Position numbers and translations under genes: made by a program. Shown here piece by piece: positions 1 through 5,805 of a stretch of 8,166 bases of DNA. The stretch is from Candidatus Margulisiibacteriota bacterium (GTDB lineage Bacteria > Margulisbacteria > Termititenacia > Termititenacales > Termititenacaceae), in contig JAITIE010000016.1 in assembly GCA_031279615.1 (NCBI GenBank), positions 1-8,166 of the forward strand. The letters are read 5' to 3'. Numbering within the stretch: the first letter of the stretch is position 1; each line of letters begins with the position of its first letter. The notes beneath the pieces are model-generated. The model saw nothing but the letters and a program-made list of their open reading frames with translations, made no database searches and had not been told where the DNA came from.

Positions 1-253
1 GGCCGTTTATGCCAGTCCGCAAAACCATCCGCCCGCCTATCCCGCGCTGGCTCTGCGCAATCGCTGGCAGGGCGAGGCCGTGCTGCTTTTGAGCATCGAT
101 AAAAACGGCGCTCTGGATAAAGTGGAGTTAGTTAAATCTTCCGGTTACAAGATATTGGACGAGACCGCTTTACGGGCGGCGTGGACTTGGCGGTTTGCCA
201 GCCCGCGGCGCGGCATTCAAGCCAGTTTTCCAGTCAGGTTTGTGCTGGAATAA
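1..253 (+). CDS. TonB-family protein, C-terminal domain (5' end outside window)
   Basis: The reading frame is open from the window edge (first full codon at base 2) to TAA at 251-253, giving 83 visible residues. It matches the TonB C-terminal domain: YPALALRNRWQGEAVLL, then SIDKNGALDKVELVKSSGY, LDETALRAAWTWRF and a closing FPVRFVLE. This pattern (YP..A....WqG.v.l...d..G....v.v..SSGy..LD..A......W.F) is diagnostic of the family. In the known family, this periplasmic domain contacts the TonB box of outer-membrane receptors, and the protein passes energy from the ExbB-ExbD proton channel to them. The N-terminal membrane anchor and proline-rich linker would lie upstream, out of view. The gene implies an outer membrane. 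The stop codon lies inside a direct repeat that recurs after the next gene. It could also be a TonB-domain protein with another periplasmic role; only the domain is certain. Confidence 0.9.
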   Translation, partial: AVYASPQNHPPAYPALALRNRWQGEAVLLLSIDKNGALDKVELVKSSGYKILDETALRAAWTWRFASPRRGIQASFPVRFVLE

Positions 254-277
254 GCTAAAAAAGTTTTCATTTATACT
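244..277 (+). repeat. Direct repeat copy A, flanking the ATPase gene
   Basis: This 34-bp stretch covers the last codons and stop of the tonB-like gene and the start of the gap. It recurs at 1642-1674, just after the ATPase gene. Aligned by eye there are 30 identities, three mismatches (246/1644, 256/1654, 261/1659) and one gap at about 273. It includes GGAATAAGC and AGTTTTCATTT. Its 3' half is also the left arm of the first inverted repeat. Confidence 0.8.
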
Positions 278-287
278 GAAAACTTTT
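259..287. repeat. Inverted repeat 1 upstream of the ATPase gene
   Basis: Arms AAAAGTTTTCA (259-269) and TGAAAACTTTT (277-287) are perfect complements over 11 bp with a 7-nt spacer. A second copy with the same spacer length follows at 293-319, with centres about 33 bp apart (about three helical turns). The arrangement suggests paired operator sites for a dimeric DNA-binding protein. A weak terminator for the tonB-like gene is an alternative, but the stem has almost no G+C. Confidence 0.75.
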
Positions 288-292
288 ACTAT

Positions 293-319
293 AAAGTTTT
301 CATTGACATTGAAAACTTT
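293..319. repeat. Inverted repeat 2, overlapping the ATPase promoter
   Basis: Arms AAAGTTTTCA (293-302) and TGAAAACTTT (310-319) are perfect complements over 10 bp, with the 7-nt spacer TTGACAT. The -35 box TTGACA lies in the spacer and the right arm fills most of the -35/-10 gap, so a protein bound here would block RNA polymerase. This is what an autorepression operator would look like. The regulator is unknown. Confidence 0.75.
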
Positions 320-330
320 TAGAGTATAAT
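303..330 (+). promoter_or_regulatory. Consensus sigma-70-type promoter for the ATPase gene
   Basis: TTGACA at 303-308 and TATAAT at 325-330 are both perfect consensus hexamers separated by 16 bp. Transcription would be expected to start near 336-338. The ATG at 340 is then within a few bases of the mRNA 5' end, and there is no purine-rich ribosome binding site before it, so a leaderless message is likely. The promoter is embedded in inverted repeat 2. Confidence 0.85.
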
Positions 331-339
331 AATCTTAAT

Positions 340-1629
340 ATGCCGACGGATACGCAGTTAAAAATAAAACCAGACGCCTTAGCCGCGGTGCTGAAAGAAC
401 AATACGAAGCTTTTACGCAGCGGGACAGCGGCATGCCGAGAGAGATTTTAGCCGACCTGGCGGACAGTGTTGCCGCGCCGCAGGTTTTGGTTATCACCGG
501 CTTGCGGCGGGTAGGCAAGTCCACGCTGCTGGCCCAGATCGCGGCGCGTTACCTGAAAGATAATTTTTATTTTGTCAGTTTTGAAGATGAGCGGCTCTTA
601 AATTTTCAGGTTACAGATTTTGATTTACTGCAGGAAACTTTGATTAGTATTTTTGGCGAGCGAAAAACTTTCTTGTTTGACGAGATCCAGAATGTGCCGG
701 AGTGGGAACGGTTTGTCCGCCGCCTGCACGATCAAGGCTATAAATTTATCATAACCGGTTCCAATGCTTCTTTGTTGAGCGAGGAATTGGGAACGCGTTT
801 GACCGGCCGTTCGCTGCGGATAGAGTTATTCCCTTTTTCTTTTCGGGAATTTTTACTTTTTCAGAACGTGAAAATACCGGACAGCAGACCTTTGACGACC
901 AGACAACGTGGCCTGTTGCGTCGGCAGTTTGACCTGTACGCCCGCAGCGGCGGCATACCTGACGCTTTGAAATTTCCGGAGTTGGATATTCATAAGACCA
1001 TGTATTCTGATGTGCTGTATCGGGACATTGCCGCGCGGTATAAACTGGCTAACGCGCGCAGTCTGCAAGAGCTGTCTTTTTTCCTGCTGGCCAACGCGGC
1101 TAATCTGGTTTCTTTCAATAAACTTAAAAATTTGCTGCGGCTGGGAAGCGTCAATACGGTGAAAAATTATATTGCCTATTTGGAAAATAGCTGGCTGTTT
1201 TTTACGGTGCATAAATACGCCGCCTCGATAAAAGAACAGCAGATTGCCCCGAAAAAAGTTTACAGCATTGACAGCGGTCTCGCGCGCTCGGTCGGGTTTG
1301 CCTTTTCGGAAAACCGGGGCCGAATGCTGGAAAATATTGTCTTTTTACATTTGCGCCGCCGCCAGCGTGAAATATTTTATTATAAGACTGCGGAAAATTA
1401 CGAGGTGGATTTTTGGCTGCCCGCAGATAAAATTTTATTGCAGACTGCCAGTGGTGTTTTTCAGACGCAGACCCGTGAGCGGGAAGTGCGGGCGCTGATT
1501 TCTGCGGCGCAAAGTCTCAAACGGGCGCGAAAATATATCCTGATAACGGAAAATTTAAATTCTGTTATTCGGCAGTCCGGTCTCTCCATACAGGTCAAGC
1601 CGGCGTATGAGTGGCTGTTGTTTGATTGA
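340..1629 (+). CDS. AAA ATPase with DUF4143 C-terminal domain
   Basis: This 429-residue protein has the AAA_14/DUF4143 architecture. The Walker A motif is GLRRVGKST at residues 54-62 and Walker B is FLFDEIQNV at 111-119 (D114, E115). Sensor 1 is IITGSN (137-142), and arginines in GTRLTGR (151-157) follow, then the family motifs PFSFREF (165-171) and SGGIPDAL (203-210). A winged-helix-like segment spans about 245-288. The C-terminal part has ENIVFLHL (331-338) and YEVDFWL (354-360), resembling the PD-(D/E)XK-like fold reported for DUF4143, though the usual second-site lysine is not evident (ILLQTA). Members are cytoplasmic and often multicopy; their function is poorly known, with roles in DNA transactions or mobile elements suggested. 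The start is the first ATG after a perfect promoter, without a ribosome binding site. The gene stands alone between direct repeats, as a cassette would. The ATPase call is firm; the biological role is not known. Confidence 0.93.
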   Translation: MPTDTQLKIKPDALAAVLKEQYEAFTQRDSGMPREILADLADSVAAPQVLVITGLRRVGKSTLLAQIAARYLKDNFYFVSFEDERLLNFQVTDFDLLQETLISIFGERKTFLFDEIQNVPEWERFVRRLHDQGYKFIITGSNASLLSEELGTRLTGRSLRIELFPFSFREFLLFQNVKIPDSRPLTTRQRGLLRRQFDLYARSGGIPDALKFPELDIHKTMYSDVLYRDIAARYKLANARSLQELSFFLLANAANLVSFNKLKNLLRLGSVNTVKNYIAYLENSWLFFTVHKYAASIKEQQIAPKKVYSIDSGLARSVGFAFSENRGRMLENIVFLHLRRRQREIFYYKTAENYEVDFWLPADKILLQTASGVFQTQTREREVRALISAAQSLKRARKYILITENLNSVIRQSGLSIQVKPAYEWLLFD

Positions 1630-1641
1630 GTTTTTCCTGCC

Positions 1642-1674
1642 GCCGGAATAAGCCAAAATAGTTTTCATTTTACT
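1642..1674 (+). repeat. Direct repeat copy B, downstream of the ATPase gene
   Basis: This 33-bp stretch begins 13 bases after the ATPase stop and matches 244-277 at 30 positions. It carries only the left arm (AGTTTTCA) of the palindrome seen upstream; the right arm is missing. The codons for Glu-stop at the tonB end (GAATAA) are preserved here as non-coding sequence, which fits a duplicated junction. Confidence 0.8.
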
Positions 1675-1701
1675 TTTAGCTGAACGATAATATATAAGTA
1701 G

Positions 1702-1730
1702 TTGATATTTCATATCGATAATGTTATCAT
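1702..1730 (+). promoter_or_regulatory. Probable vapBC promoter with operator-like palindrome
   Basis: TTGATA (1702-1707) and TATCAT (1725-1730) are separated by 17 bp, each one mismatch from consensus. Overlapping the -10 box is GATAA-TG-TTATC (1717-1728), a perfect 5-bp inverted repeat, and TGATA (1703-1707)/TATCA (1725-1729) gives a wider symmetric pair. In known VapBC systems the antitoxin-toxin complex represses its own promoter through such sites. Assignment to VapB here is inference. Confidence 0.6.
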
Positions 1731-1748
1731 AGGATAAGAGGTGCATCG

Positions 1749-1955
1749 ATGGACACAGTGACGCTTTCCAGTAAATATCAAGTGGTTATTCCAAAAGCGG
1801 TACGGGAAAACGCGGGACTGCAAACCGGAACGACGCTGGAGGTGCTGGTTTACGACAAAAGAATAGAACTGGTGCCGTTGCAGTCTCTGCGCAGTCTACA
1901 AGGCGTTTTTAAAGGTTTGAATACAGAAATATCGCGGGAAAAAGACCGGCTATGA
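1749..1955 (+). CDS. vapB: VapB-type antitoxin, SpoVT/AbrB domain
   Basis: This 68-residue protein carries a SpoVT/AbrB-type swapped-hairpin DNA-binding domain at residues 4-43, seen as TLSSKYQVVIPKAVRE, then the AGL..GT.LEVLVYD pattern and a hydrophobic end. The short C-terminal tail (LQGVFKGLNTE then REKDRL) is the type of segment that VapB antitoxins use to mask the partner toxin. AAGAGG at 1736-1741 lies 7 bases before the ATG and is a good ribosome binding site, supporting this start. The stop overlaps the toxin start as ATGA (1952-1955), so the pair is probably translationally coupled. Expected role: bind VapC and repress the shared promoter. MazE-like antitoxins have the same fold, but the PIN-domain neighbour makes VapB the better name. 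Confidence 0.9.
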   Translation: MDTVTLSSKYQVVIPKAVRENAGLQTGTTLEVLVYDKRIELVPLQSLRSLQGVFKGLNTEISREKDRL

Positions 1956-2386
1956 ATAATAATATAGTAGACTCTTCCTGCTGGCTGGAGTATTTAGCCG
2001 GAACCAAAGTCGGCGGACAGGTGGCTGAAGCTATTGCGCAAACGGACGCCTTGTTCGTGCCGTCGATTATTATTTACGAGGTTTTCAAGAAATTATTGCT
2101 GGAGACCGACGAGGATAAGGCCTTGTTTGCGGCGGCGCATATGAAGCAGGGGCGGGTGCTGCCTCTGGATACGGAACTGGCTTTGCTGGCCGCTAAACTC
2201 GGCAGAAAATATCAGCTGCCCTTGGCCGGCAGTATTATTTACGCTTCCGCTCAAAAATATAATTGTGTCTTGTGGACGCAGGACGCGCATTTTAAAGGTT
2301 TGGCGCAAGTGCGTTATATAACGGCGGAAACCAAATTACCGCTTTTCAAACGCGCCGCGCGAAATTCAACATCCCGCCGGCGCTGA
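1952..2386 (+). CDS. vapC: VapC-type PIN-domain toxin, one catalytic acid replaced
   Basis: This 144-residue PIN-domain protein is coupled to vapB by a 4-bp overlap. PIN RNases use four acidic residues. Here D7 (IVDSSCWLEYL), E43 (IYEVFKK) and D111 (WTQDAHF) are present. The third, normally the D in the LPLADSIIYA-like motif, is G93 (LPLAGSIIYA), encoded by GGC at 2228-2230, one base change from GAC. The fold looks intact, but metal binding and RNase activity may be weakened or lost, so this could be a detoxified copy. A natural end would be near YITAETK (122-128); the final 13 residues (132-144), rich in Arg, Ser and Ala, are encoded opposite the 3' end of the aconitase gene. No strong ribosome binding site precedes the ATG, in line with coupling to vapB. 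Confidence 0.88.
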   Translation: MNNNIVDSSCWLEYLAGTKVGGQVAEAIAQTDALFVPSIIIYEVFKKLLLETDEDKALFAAAHMKQGRVLPLDTELALLAAKLGRKYQLPLAGSIIYASAQKYNCVLWTQDAHFKGLAQVRYITAETKLPLFKRAARNSTSRRR

Positions 2387-4256
2387 GAATTTCTTTGTCT
2401 CTGGCCGACAGGTCATAATTTAGCGCTATTTTCTGACCATTGCTTTCGGCGGTAAGGTTTTTATTTTCTTTTAATGCGGCGCTAATGTTAGCGATTTTTA
2501 ATTCCGCGCCCTGTGTCAGCCGGGCGTAATCCGCCGGATTGGCAAAAGTCAACGGCAAAATGCCGAAATTAATGAGATTGGCTTTGTGAATGCGGGCGAA
2601 AGATTTAGCGATGACTGCCTTGACGCCTAGATACATCGGCGCCAGCGCGGCGTGCTCGCGTGAAGAGCCCTGGCCGTAATTCTCACCGCCGACGATGAAG
2701 CCGCCTTTTTTCTCCAGCGCGCGTGCGGCAAAATCCGGATCGAGGTCGGCAAAAACAAAATTGGCGATGGCCGGCACATTGCTGCGCAAAGGCAGGATTT
2801 TGCTGCCGGCCGGCATGATGTCGTCGGTCGTGATATTATCGCCGGTTTGCAACAGGACTTCACCGGTCAGGTCTGCAGTCAGCGGTCCGCGTTTGGGACA
2901 GGGTTTGATGTTTGGCCCGCGGATAATCTCCGTGCGGGGATTGGGTTCCAGCGCCATACTGTCGTCGATTTTAAATTGTTGCGGCGGCGTGAAATGCAGG
3001 GGCGGTATCTTCAGCGTCCGCGGGTCGGTCAGCCGGCCGGTCAGCGCGGTCGCGGCGGCGGTTTCCGGCGAGACGAGATAAATGCCGGCGTCTTTAGTGC
3101 CGGAGCGTCCCTGAAAATTGCGGTTATTCGTGCGCACGGACACGCCACCGCTGTTGGGCGCCTGACCCATGCCGATGCAGAAGCCGCAGGCGGACTCCAG
3201 TATCCTTGCTCCGGCGGCAATGATGTCAGCCAGCGCGCCGTTTTGCGCGATCATTTCCAATACTTGTTTAGAGCCGGGCGCCACGCCGAGAGAAATACCC
3301 GCGGCGATTTTCCGGCCCCGGAGCATGTGCGCGACAGTCATTAAATCTTTGTACGAGGAATTGGTGCAGGAGCCGATCAGCGCCTGGTCAACTTTTAAGT
3401 CTGCCAGTTCCGCGACTTTTTTCACGATGTCGGGCATGTGCGGACAGGCGGCCAGCGGTTCCAGCGCGGACAGGTCGATGTTTATTTCTGCGTCGTAAAC
3501 CGCGTCCGGATCAGCCAGGATTTCCTGCCAGTCTGCGGCTCTGTTTTGCGCGGCGAGAAATTCTCTGGTCACAGTGTCCGACGGAAACACGCTGGTGGTC
3601 GCGCCCAGCTCCGCGCCCATATTGGCAATAGTTGCTCTCTCCGGCACGGACAGTGTTTTCACGCCTGCGCCGTCGTACTCAATTATTTTACCCGCGCCGC
3701 CTTTGACGGTCAGCCGCCGCAGGATTTCTAAAATAATATCTTTGGCCGCGACAAAAGGCGGCAGCTGGCCGGTTAGATGCACTTTGACAATTTGGGGCAT
3801 AGTTAGGTAAAAAGGCTGTCCGGCCATGGCGCAGGCCACATCCAGCCCGCCCGCTCCGATGGCGATCTGGCCGAGGCCGCCGCCCGTCGGCGTGTGTGAA
3901 TCCGAACCGAGCAGCGTGGTCCCGGGCTTGCCAAAACGCTCCAGATGCACCTGATGACAGATGCCGTTGCCCGGCCGCGAAAATTTAACGCCGTATTTGG
4001 CCGCGACGGTCTGCAGGTAGCGGTGATCGTCCATGTTCATGAAGTCGTTTTGTAAAGTGTTGTGATCGACATAGCTGACGGACAGGTCGGTTTTGACCTG
4101 CGGGATTTCCATAGCCTCAAACTGCAGATAGGCCATGGTGCCGGTCGCGTCCTGCGTGAGCGTCTGGTCGATGCGGATGGCGACAGGCGCGCCGCGCCGC
4201 AATTCGCCTGCCGTGAGATGTTGGGCGATTATTTTTTCCGCGACGGTCAAGCCCAT
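2346..4256 (-). CDS. acn: Aconitate hydratase (citrate/isocitrate isomerase)
   Basis: This 636-residue aconitase, in the size range of the putative/Aquifex-type enzymes (TIGR01342-like), interconverts citrate and isocitrate through cis-aconitate in the cytoplasm. Numbered from the chosen start, the N-terminal part has IDQTLTQDATGTMAYL (29-44) and GSDSHTPTGGG (117-127). The three [4Fe-4S] cluster cysteines are C297 (GSCTNS), C357 and C360 (ACGFCIG). The swivel domain follows, with GDNITTDDIMPAG (472-484) and GENYGQGSSREHAAL (524-538), which holds the substrate-contacting SSRE segment. I chose the ATG at 4254-4256 because family members start MGLT-EKI and GAGG lies 6 bases upstream; the frame is open further to 4343 but would then run into the divergent trpD-like gene. 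The 3' end overlaps vapC by 41 bp, tail to tail. No truncation or missing cluster residue is seen. Confidence 0.95.
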   Translation of the reverse strand: MGLTVAEKIIAQHLTAGELRRGAPVAIRIDQTLTQDATGTMAYLQFEAMEIPQVKTDLSVSYVDHNTLQNDFMNMDDHRYLQTVAAKYGVKFSRPGNGICHQVHLERFGKPGTTLLGSDSHTPTGGGLGQIAIGAGGLDVACAMAGQPFYLTMPQIVKVHLTGQLPPFVAAKDIILEILRRLTVKGGAGKIIEYDGAGVKTLSVPERATIANMGAELGATTSVFPSDTVTREFLAAQNRAADWQEILADPDAVYDAEINIDLSALEPLAACPHMPDIVKKVAELADLKVDQALIGSCTNSSYKDLMTVAHMLRGRKIAAGISLGVAPGSKQVLEMIAQNGALADIIAAGARILESACGFCIGMGQAPNSGGVSVRTNNRNFQGRSGTKDAGIYLVSPETAAATALTGRLTDPRTLKIPPLHFTPPQQFKIDDSMALEPNPRTEIIRGPNIKPCPKRGPLTADLTGEVLLQTGDNITTDDIMPAGSKILPLRSNVPAIANFVFADLDPDFAARALEKKGGFIVGGENYGQGSSREHAALAPMYLGVKAVIAKSFARIHKANLINFGILPLTFANPADYARLTQGAELKIANISAALKENKNLTAESNGQKIALNYDLSARDKEILSAGGMLNFARRV

Positions 4257-4262
4257 GCGCGG

Positions 4263-4266
4263 CCTC
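4263..4266 (-). promoter_or_regulatory. Ribosome binding site fixing the acn start
   Basis: On the minus strand GAGG (plus-strand CCTC at 4263-4266) lies 6 bases before the ATG at 4254-4256. It supports the shorter aconitase over an extended version beginning at 4343. Confidence 0.6.
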
Positions 4267-4301
4267 GGCAAAATTTCATGGGCGTAATTGTATAATAGTT
4301 T

Positions 4302-4310
4302 TGCTATAAT
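4302..4310 (+). promoter_or_regulatory. Extended -10 promoter for the trpD-like gene
   Basis: TGCTATAAT (4302-4310) is a perfect extended -10 element (TGn plus TATAAT). No good -35 is visible, which extended -10 promoters can tolerate. A start about 6-7 bases downstream falls at the ATG at 4317, so the message is probably leaderless; no ribosome binding site precedes that ATG. A second TATAAT at 4291-4296 may be an alternative. The same AT-rich 60 bp must also hold the acn promoter on the minus strand, possibly using TATTAT at 4297-4292, without a clear -35. Confidence 0.65.
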
Positions 4311-4316
4311 ATACAC

Positions 4317-5393
4317 ATGCGCAGTCTGGCCAACGTTATCCAAAAACTAATCGACAAGAATACTTTTCCGCAAAAAGACGCGGCGGAGATTATGGAATAT
4401 ATTCTCTCCGGCAAATGTTCCGACGCCGAACTGGGCGCGTTCTTGATCGCCATGCGTTTGAAAGGCGAGGATCTGACCGAACTGCTGGGTTTCACGCAGG
4501 CTGTCCACCGGCAAGCGGTCAGGGTCAGGGCGCCGTCCGCCAAACTGATCGACACCTGCGGCACCGGCGGCGGCCTGCAGGACACTTTTAATATTTCCAC
4601 GCTGGCGGCTTTTGTGGCGGCGGCGGCCGGCGCGCGGGTGGCCAAGCAAGTTTATGCCGATCCGGGCTGCGGCTGCAGTTCGCGGCAGGTGCTGGCCAGA
4701 CTCGGTATCAATATAGAAATGGCGCCGGAGAAAATTCTCAAACTGCTGGCCAAAACTGGACTGACTTTTTTGTACCTGCCGCTTTTTCACCCGCGCTTGG
4801 AGCAATTGACGCGCGTCAGCGGACAGATCGGCGTGCTCAATCTGACGAACACACTTTTTCCGCTGATCAATCCACTGCGTTTGCAGGGACAGAGCATCGG
4901 CGTTTTCAACGAGCCAATGACCACACTGCTGGCCAGCGTCGTGCGGGCGCAGGGCGTCAAGCGCGCTTTTGTTTTTCACGGTGTGGAGGGACTTGATGAA
5001 ATTTCGATCGCCGCCAGCACGCGCATCTCTGAATTGCATAGCGGCCTGATCAGCACTTATATTTTTACGCCGGAGCGTTTTGGTCTGCAGTCGGCCTCGA
5101 TTTCCACTCTGCATTGTGACAGCGCGGCGAACAGCGCGCAAATCTGCAAAGTCATTTTGACCGGACGCGAGGATTCGCCGCGCGCGGATGTTGTCGCTTT
5201 GAACGCCGCCGCCGCGCTGGTGGCCGCCGGTCTGGCCAAAGATTTCCAGTCCGGTTTTCAAAAAGCTAAGGAAACCCTGCACAAGGGGCTGGCCTGCAAA
5301 AAACTGGAAGAAGTCGCCGCGGTTGCTCAATCTTTAACAAAAAAACAGAAAAAAGTGGCGCATCTGCTCAAAAATAAACGCAAATCCCGCTAA
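4317..5393 (+). CDS. Anthranilate phosphoribosyltransferase-like protein (TrpD fold), altered substrate loop
   Basis: This 358-residue protein matches the TrpD/type III phosphoribosyltransferase family along its length. Features include an N-terminal helical region (1-70), the phosphate loop DTCGTGGG (79-86; family GTGGD), FNIST (91-95), FLYLPLFHPRL (151-161), FPLINP (181-186), and VFHGVEGLDE (219-228), whose D227-E228 is the usual metal pair, followed by NAAAALVAAG (296-305). However, the signature KHGN..... loop is KQVYADPGCGCSSRQVLARLG (110-130): same length, but the substrate-contacting H, G and N are Q, V and Y, and the aspartate of GTGGD is glycine. The anthranilate-contacting arginine of the family aligns to S168, though R166 is close. 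No other trp genes are nearby. The ATG at 4317 follows an extended -10 and has no ribosome binding site. It may act on another substrate or be a non-enzymatic paralogue, as in the TrpD2/YbiB group; standard TrpD activity is doubtful. Confidence 0.82.
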   Translation: MRSLANVIQKLIDKNTFPQKDAAEIMEYILSGKCSDAELGAFLIAMRLKGEDLTELLGFTQAVHRQAVRVRAPSAKLIDTCGTGGGLQDTFNISTLAAFVAAAAGARVAKQVYADPGCGCSSRQVLARLGINIEMAPEKILKLLAKTGLTFLYLPLFHPRLEQLTRVSGQIGVLNLTNTLFPLINPLRLQGQSIGVFNEPMTTLLASVVRAQGVKRAFVFHGVEGLDEISIAASTRISELHSGLISTYIFTPERFGLQSASISTLHCDSAANSAQICKVILTGREDSPRADVVALNAAAALVAAGLAKDFQSGFQKAKETLHKGLACKKLEEVAAVAQSLTKKQKKVAHLLKNKRKSR

Positions 5394-5446
5394 TAAGCGT
5401 CAAAAACCTGGCATAAAACCTGTAAGTATTGTCTTGAATCGGCAAT

Positions 5447-5453
5447 GGGGGGA
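5447..5453 (+). promoter_or_regulatory. Strong ribosome binding site before a TTG start
   Basis: GGGGGGA ends 5 bases before TTG at 5459-5461. No ATG in that frame is as well placed (the next, at 5480, would leave 26 bases), so this site decides the start of the 53-residue ORF. Confidence 0.55.
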
Positions 5454-5458
5454 TTTTC

Positions 5459-5620
5459 TTGAATAAAGCGGAAGCGCAAATGCGCATTAAACTAAATATT
5501 AACCGGTTGTTCGACGGCGGCAAATTGCTGGTGACGCGTGATGATTATGCGGATAATGCAAATTACGCGTACGTGGAAAGCAATGAAAAATTTTACAAAT
5601 TGGCCGGGCTGATTCGTTAG
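5459..5620 (+). CDS. Small hypothetical protein, 53 residues, TTG start
   Basis: I do not recognise this protein. The frame runs from TTG at 5459 to TAG at 5618-5620 and gives 53 residues, with no signal peptide, membrane segment or cysteine. It is mildly charged and ends in EKFYKLAGLIR. The ribosome binding site GGGGGGA lies 5 bases upstream, which is good evidence for translation. Residues 31-36 (ADNANY) recur as ADNENY in the next small ORF, and the coding bases 5549-5566 match 5657-5674 at 16 of 18 positions. The two ORFs are 18 bp apart on the same strand and look like an operon. Both could instead be remnants of a longer decayed gene. Confidence 0.55.
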   Translation: MNKAEAQMRIKLNINRLFDGGKLLVTRDDYADNANYAYVESNEKFYKLAGLIR

Positions 5621-5638
5621 TTAAAAGAAAAGGGGTTA

Positions 5639-5764
5639 ATGGTTATGCGGAAGATTGCTGATAATGAAAATTACAAAAAGACCAAAGCCAAAGAACTGCC
5701 GCGCACTTTGCAGGACGACAATGGCTTTGTGCGCATCGACCCGCGCTATCTGGCTGGCGCCTGA
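5639..5764 (+). CDS. Small hypothetical protein, 41 residues, second of a tandem pair
   Basis: I do not recognise this protein. It runs from ATG at 5639 to TGA at 5762-5764 and reads as a very hydrophilic, Lys/Asp/Asn-rich chain with the motif ADNENY at residues 7-12 and an RTLQDDNGFVRIDPRYLAGA end. A ribosome binding site AGGGG (5631-5635) is 3 bases before the first ATG and 9 before a second in-frame ATG at 5645, so the true product may be 39 residues. It follows the 53-residue ORF by 18 bp and shares its ADNxNY motif, so the pair may be diverged duplicates or parts of one regulatory or binding module. The complete absence of hydrophobic stretches argues against a membrane or secreted peptide. 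Confidence 0.5.
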   Translation: MVMRKIADNENYKKTKAKELPRTLQDDNGFVRIDPRYLAGA

Positions 5765-5805
5765 ACTTTCGAAATCGAGCAAATCTCTTGGCTCAATATC
5801 TAAAC

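Noticed and set aside
259..319. CRISPR-like or terminator interpretation of the tandem palindromes
   Set aside because: Only two units occur, with no spacer-repeat pattern. The stems are nearly pure A/T, and they overlap a perfect promoter, so operators fit better than a terminator.
2847..3344. Open frames on the plus strand opposite aconitase (several, up to 165 residues)
   Set aside because: All lie within the aconitase gene and translate to low-complexity or motif-free sequence, as expected for the antisense of a GC-rich gene.
4257..4343. A 29-residue N-terminal extension of aconitase, starting at 4343
   Set aside because: It would overlap the start of the divergent trpD-like gene, has no family match, and the ATG at 4254-4256 has both the expected MGLT start and a GAGG ribosome binding site.
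4347..5330. A 327-residue open frame opposite the trpD-like gene
   Set aside because: Its translation is Arg/Gln-rich without motifs and it lies wholly inside a gene with strong family matches; it is a shadow of the coding strand.
4317..5393. Thymidine/pyrimidine-nucleoside phosphorylase rather than TrpD fold
   Set aside because: The GLDE motif with following TR-SEL, the LFHPRL segment and the PLINP segment follow the TrpD order and spacing; pyrimidine phosphorylase signature motifs are not present.
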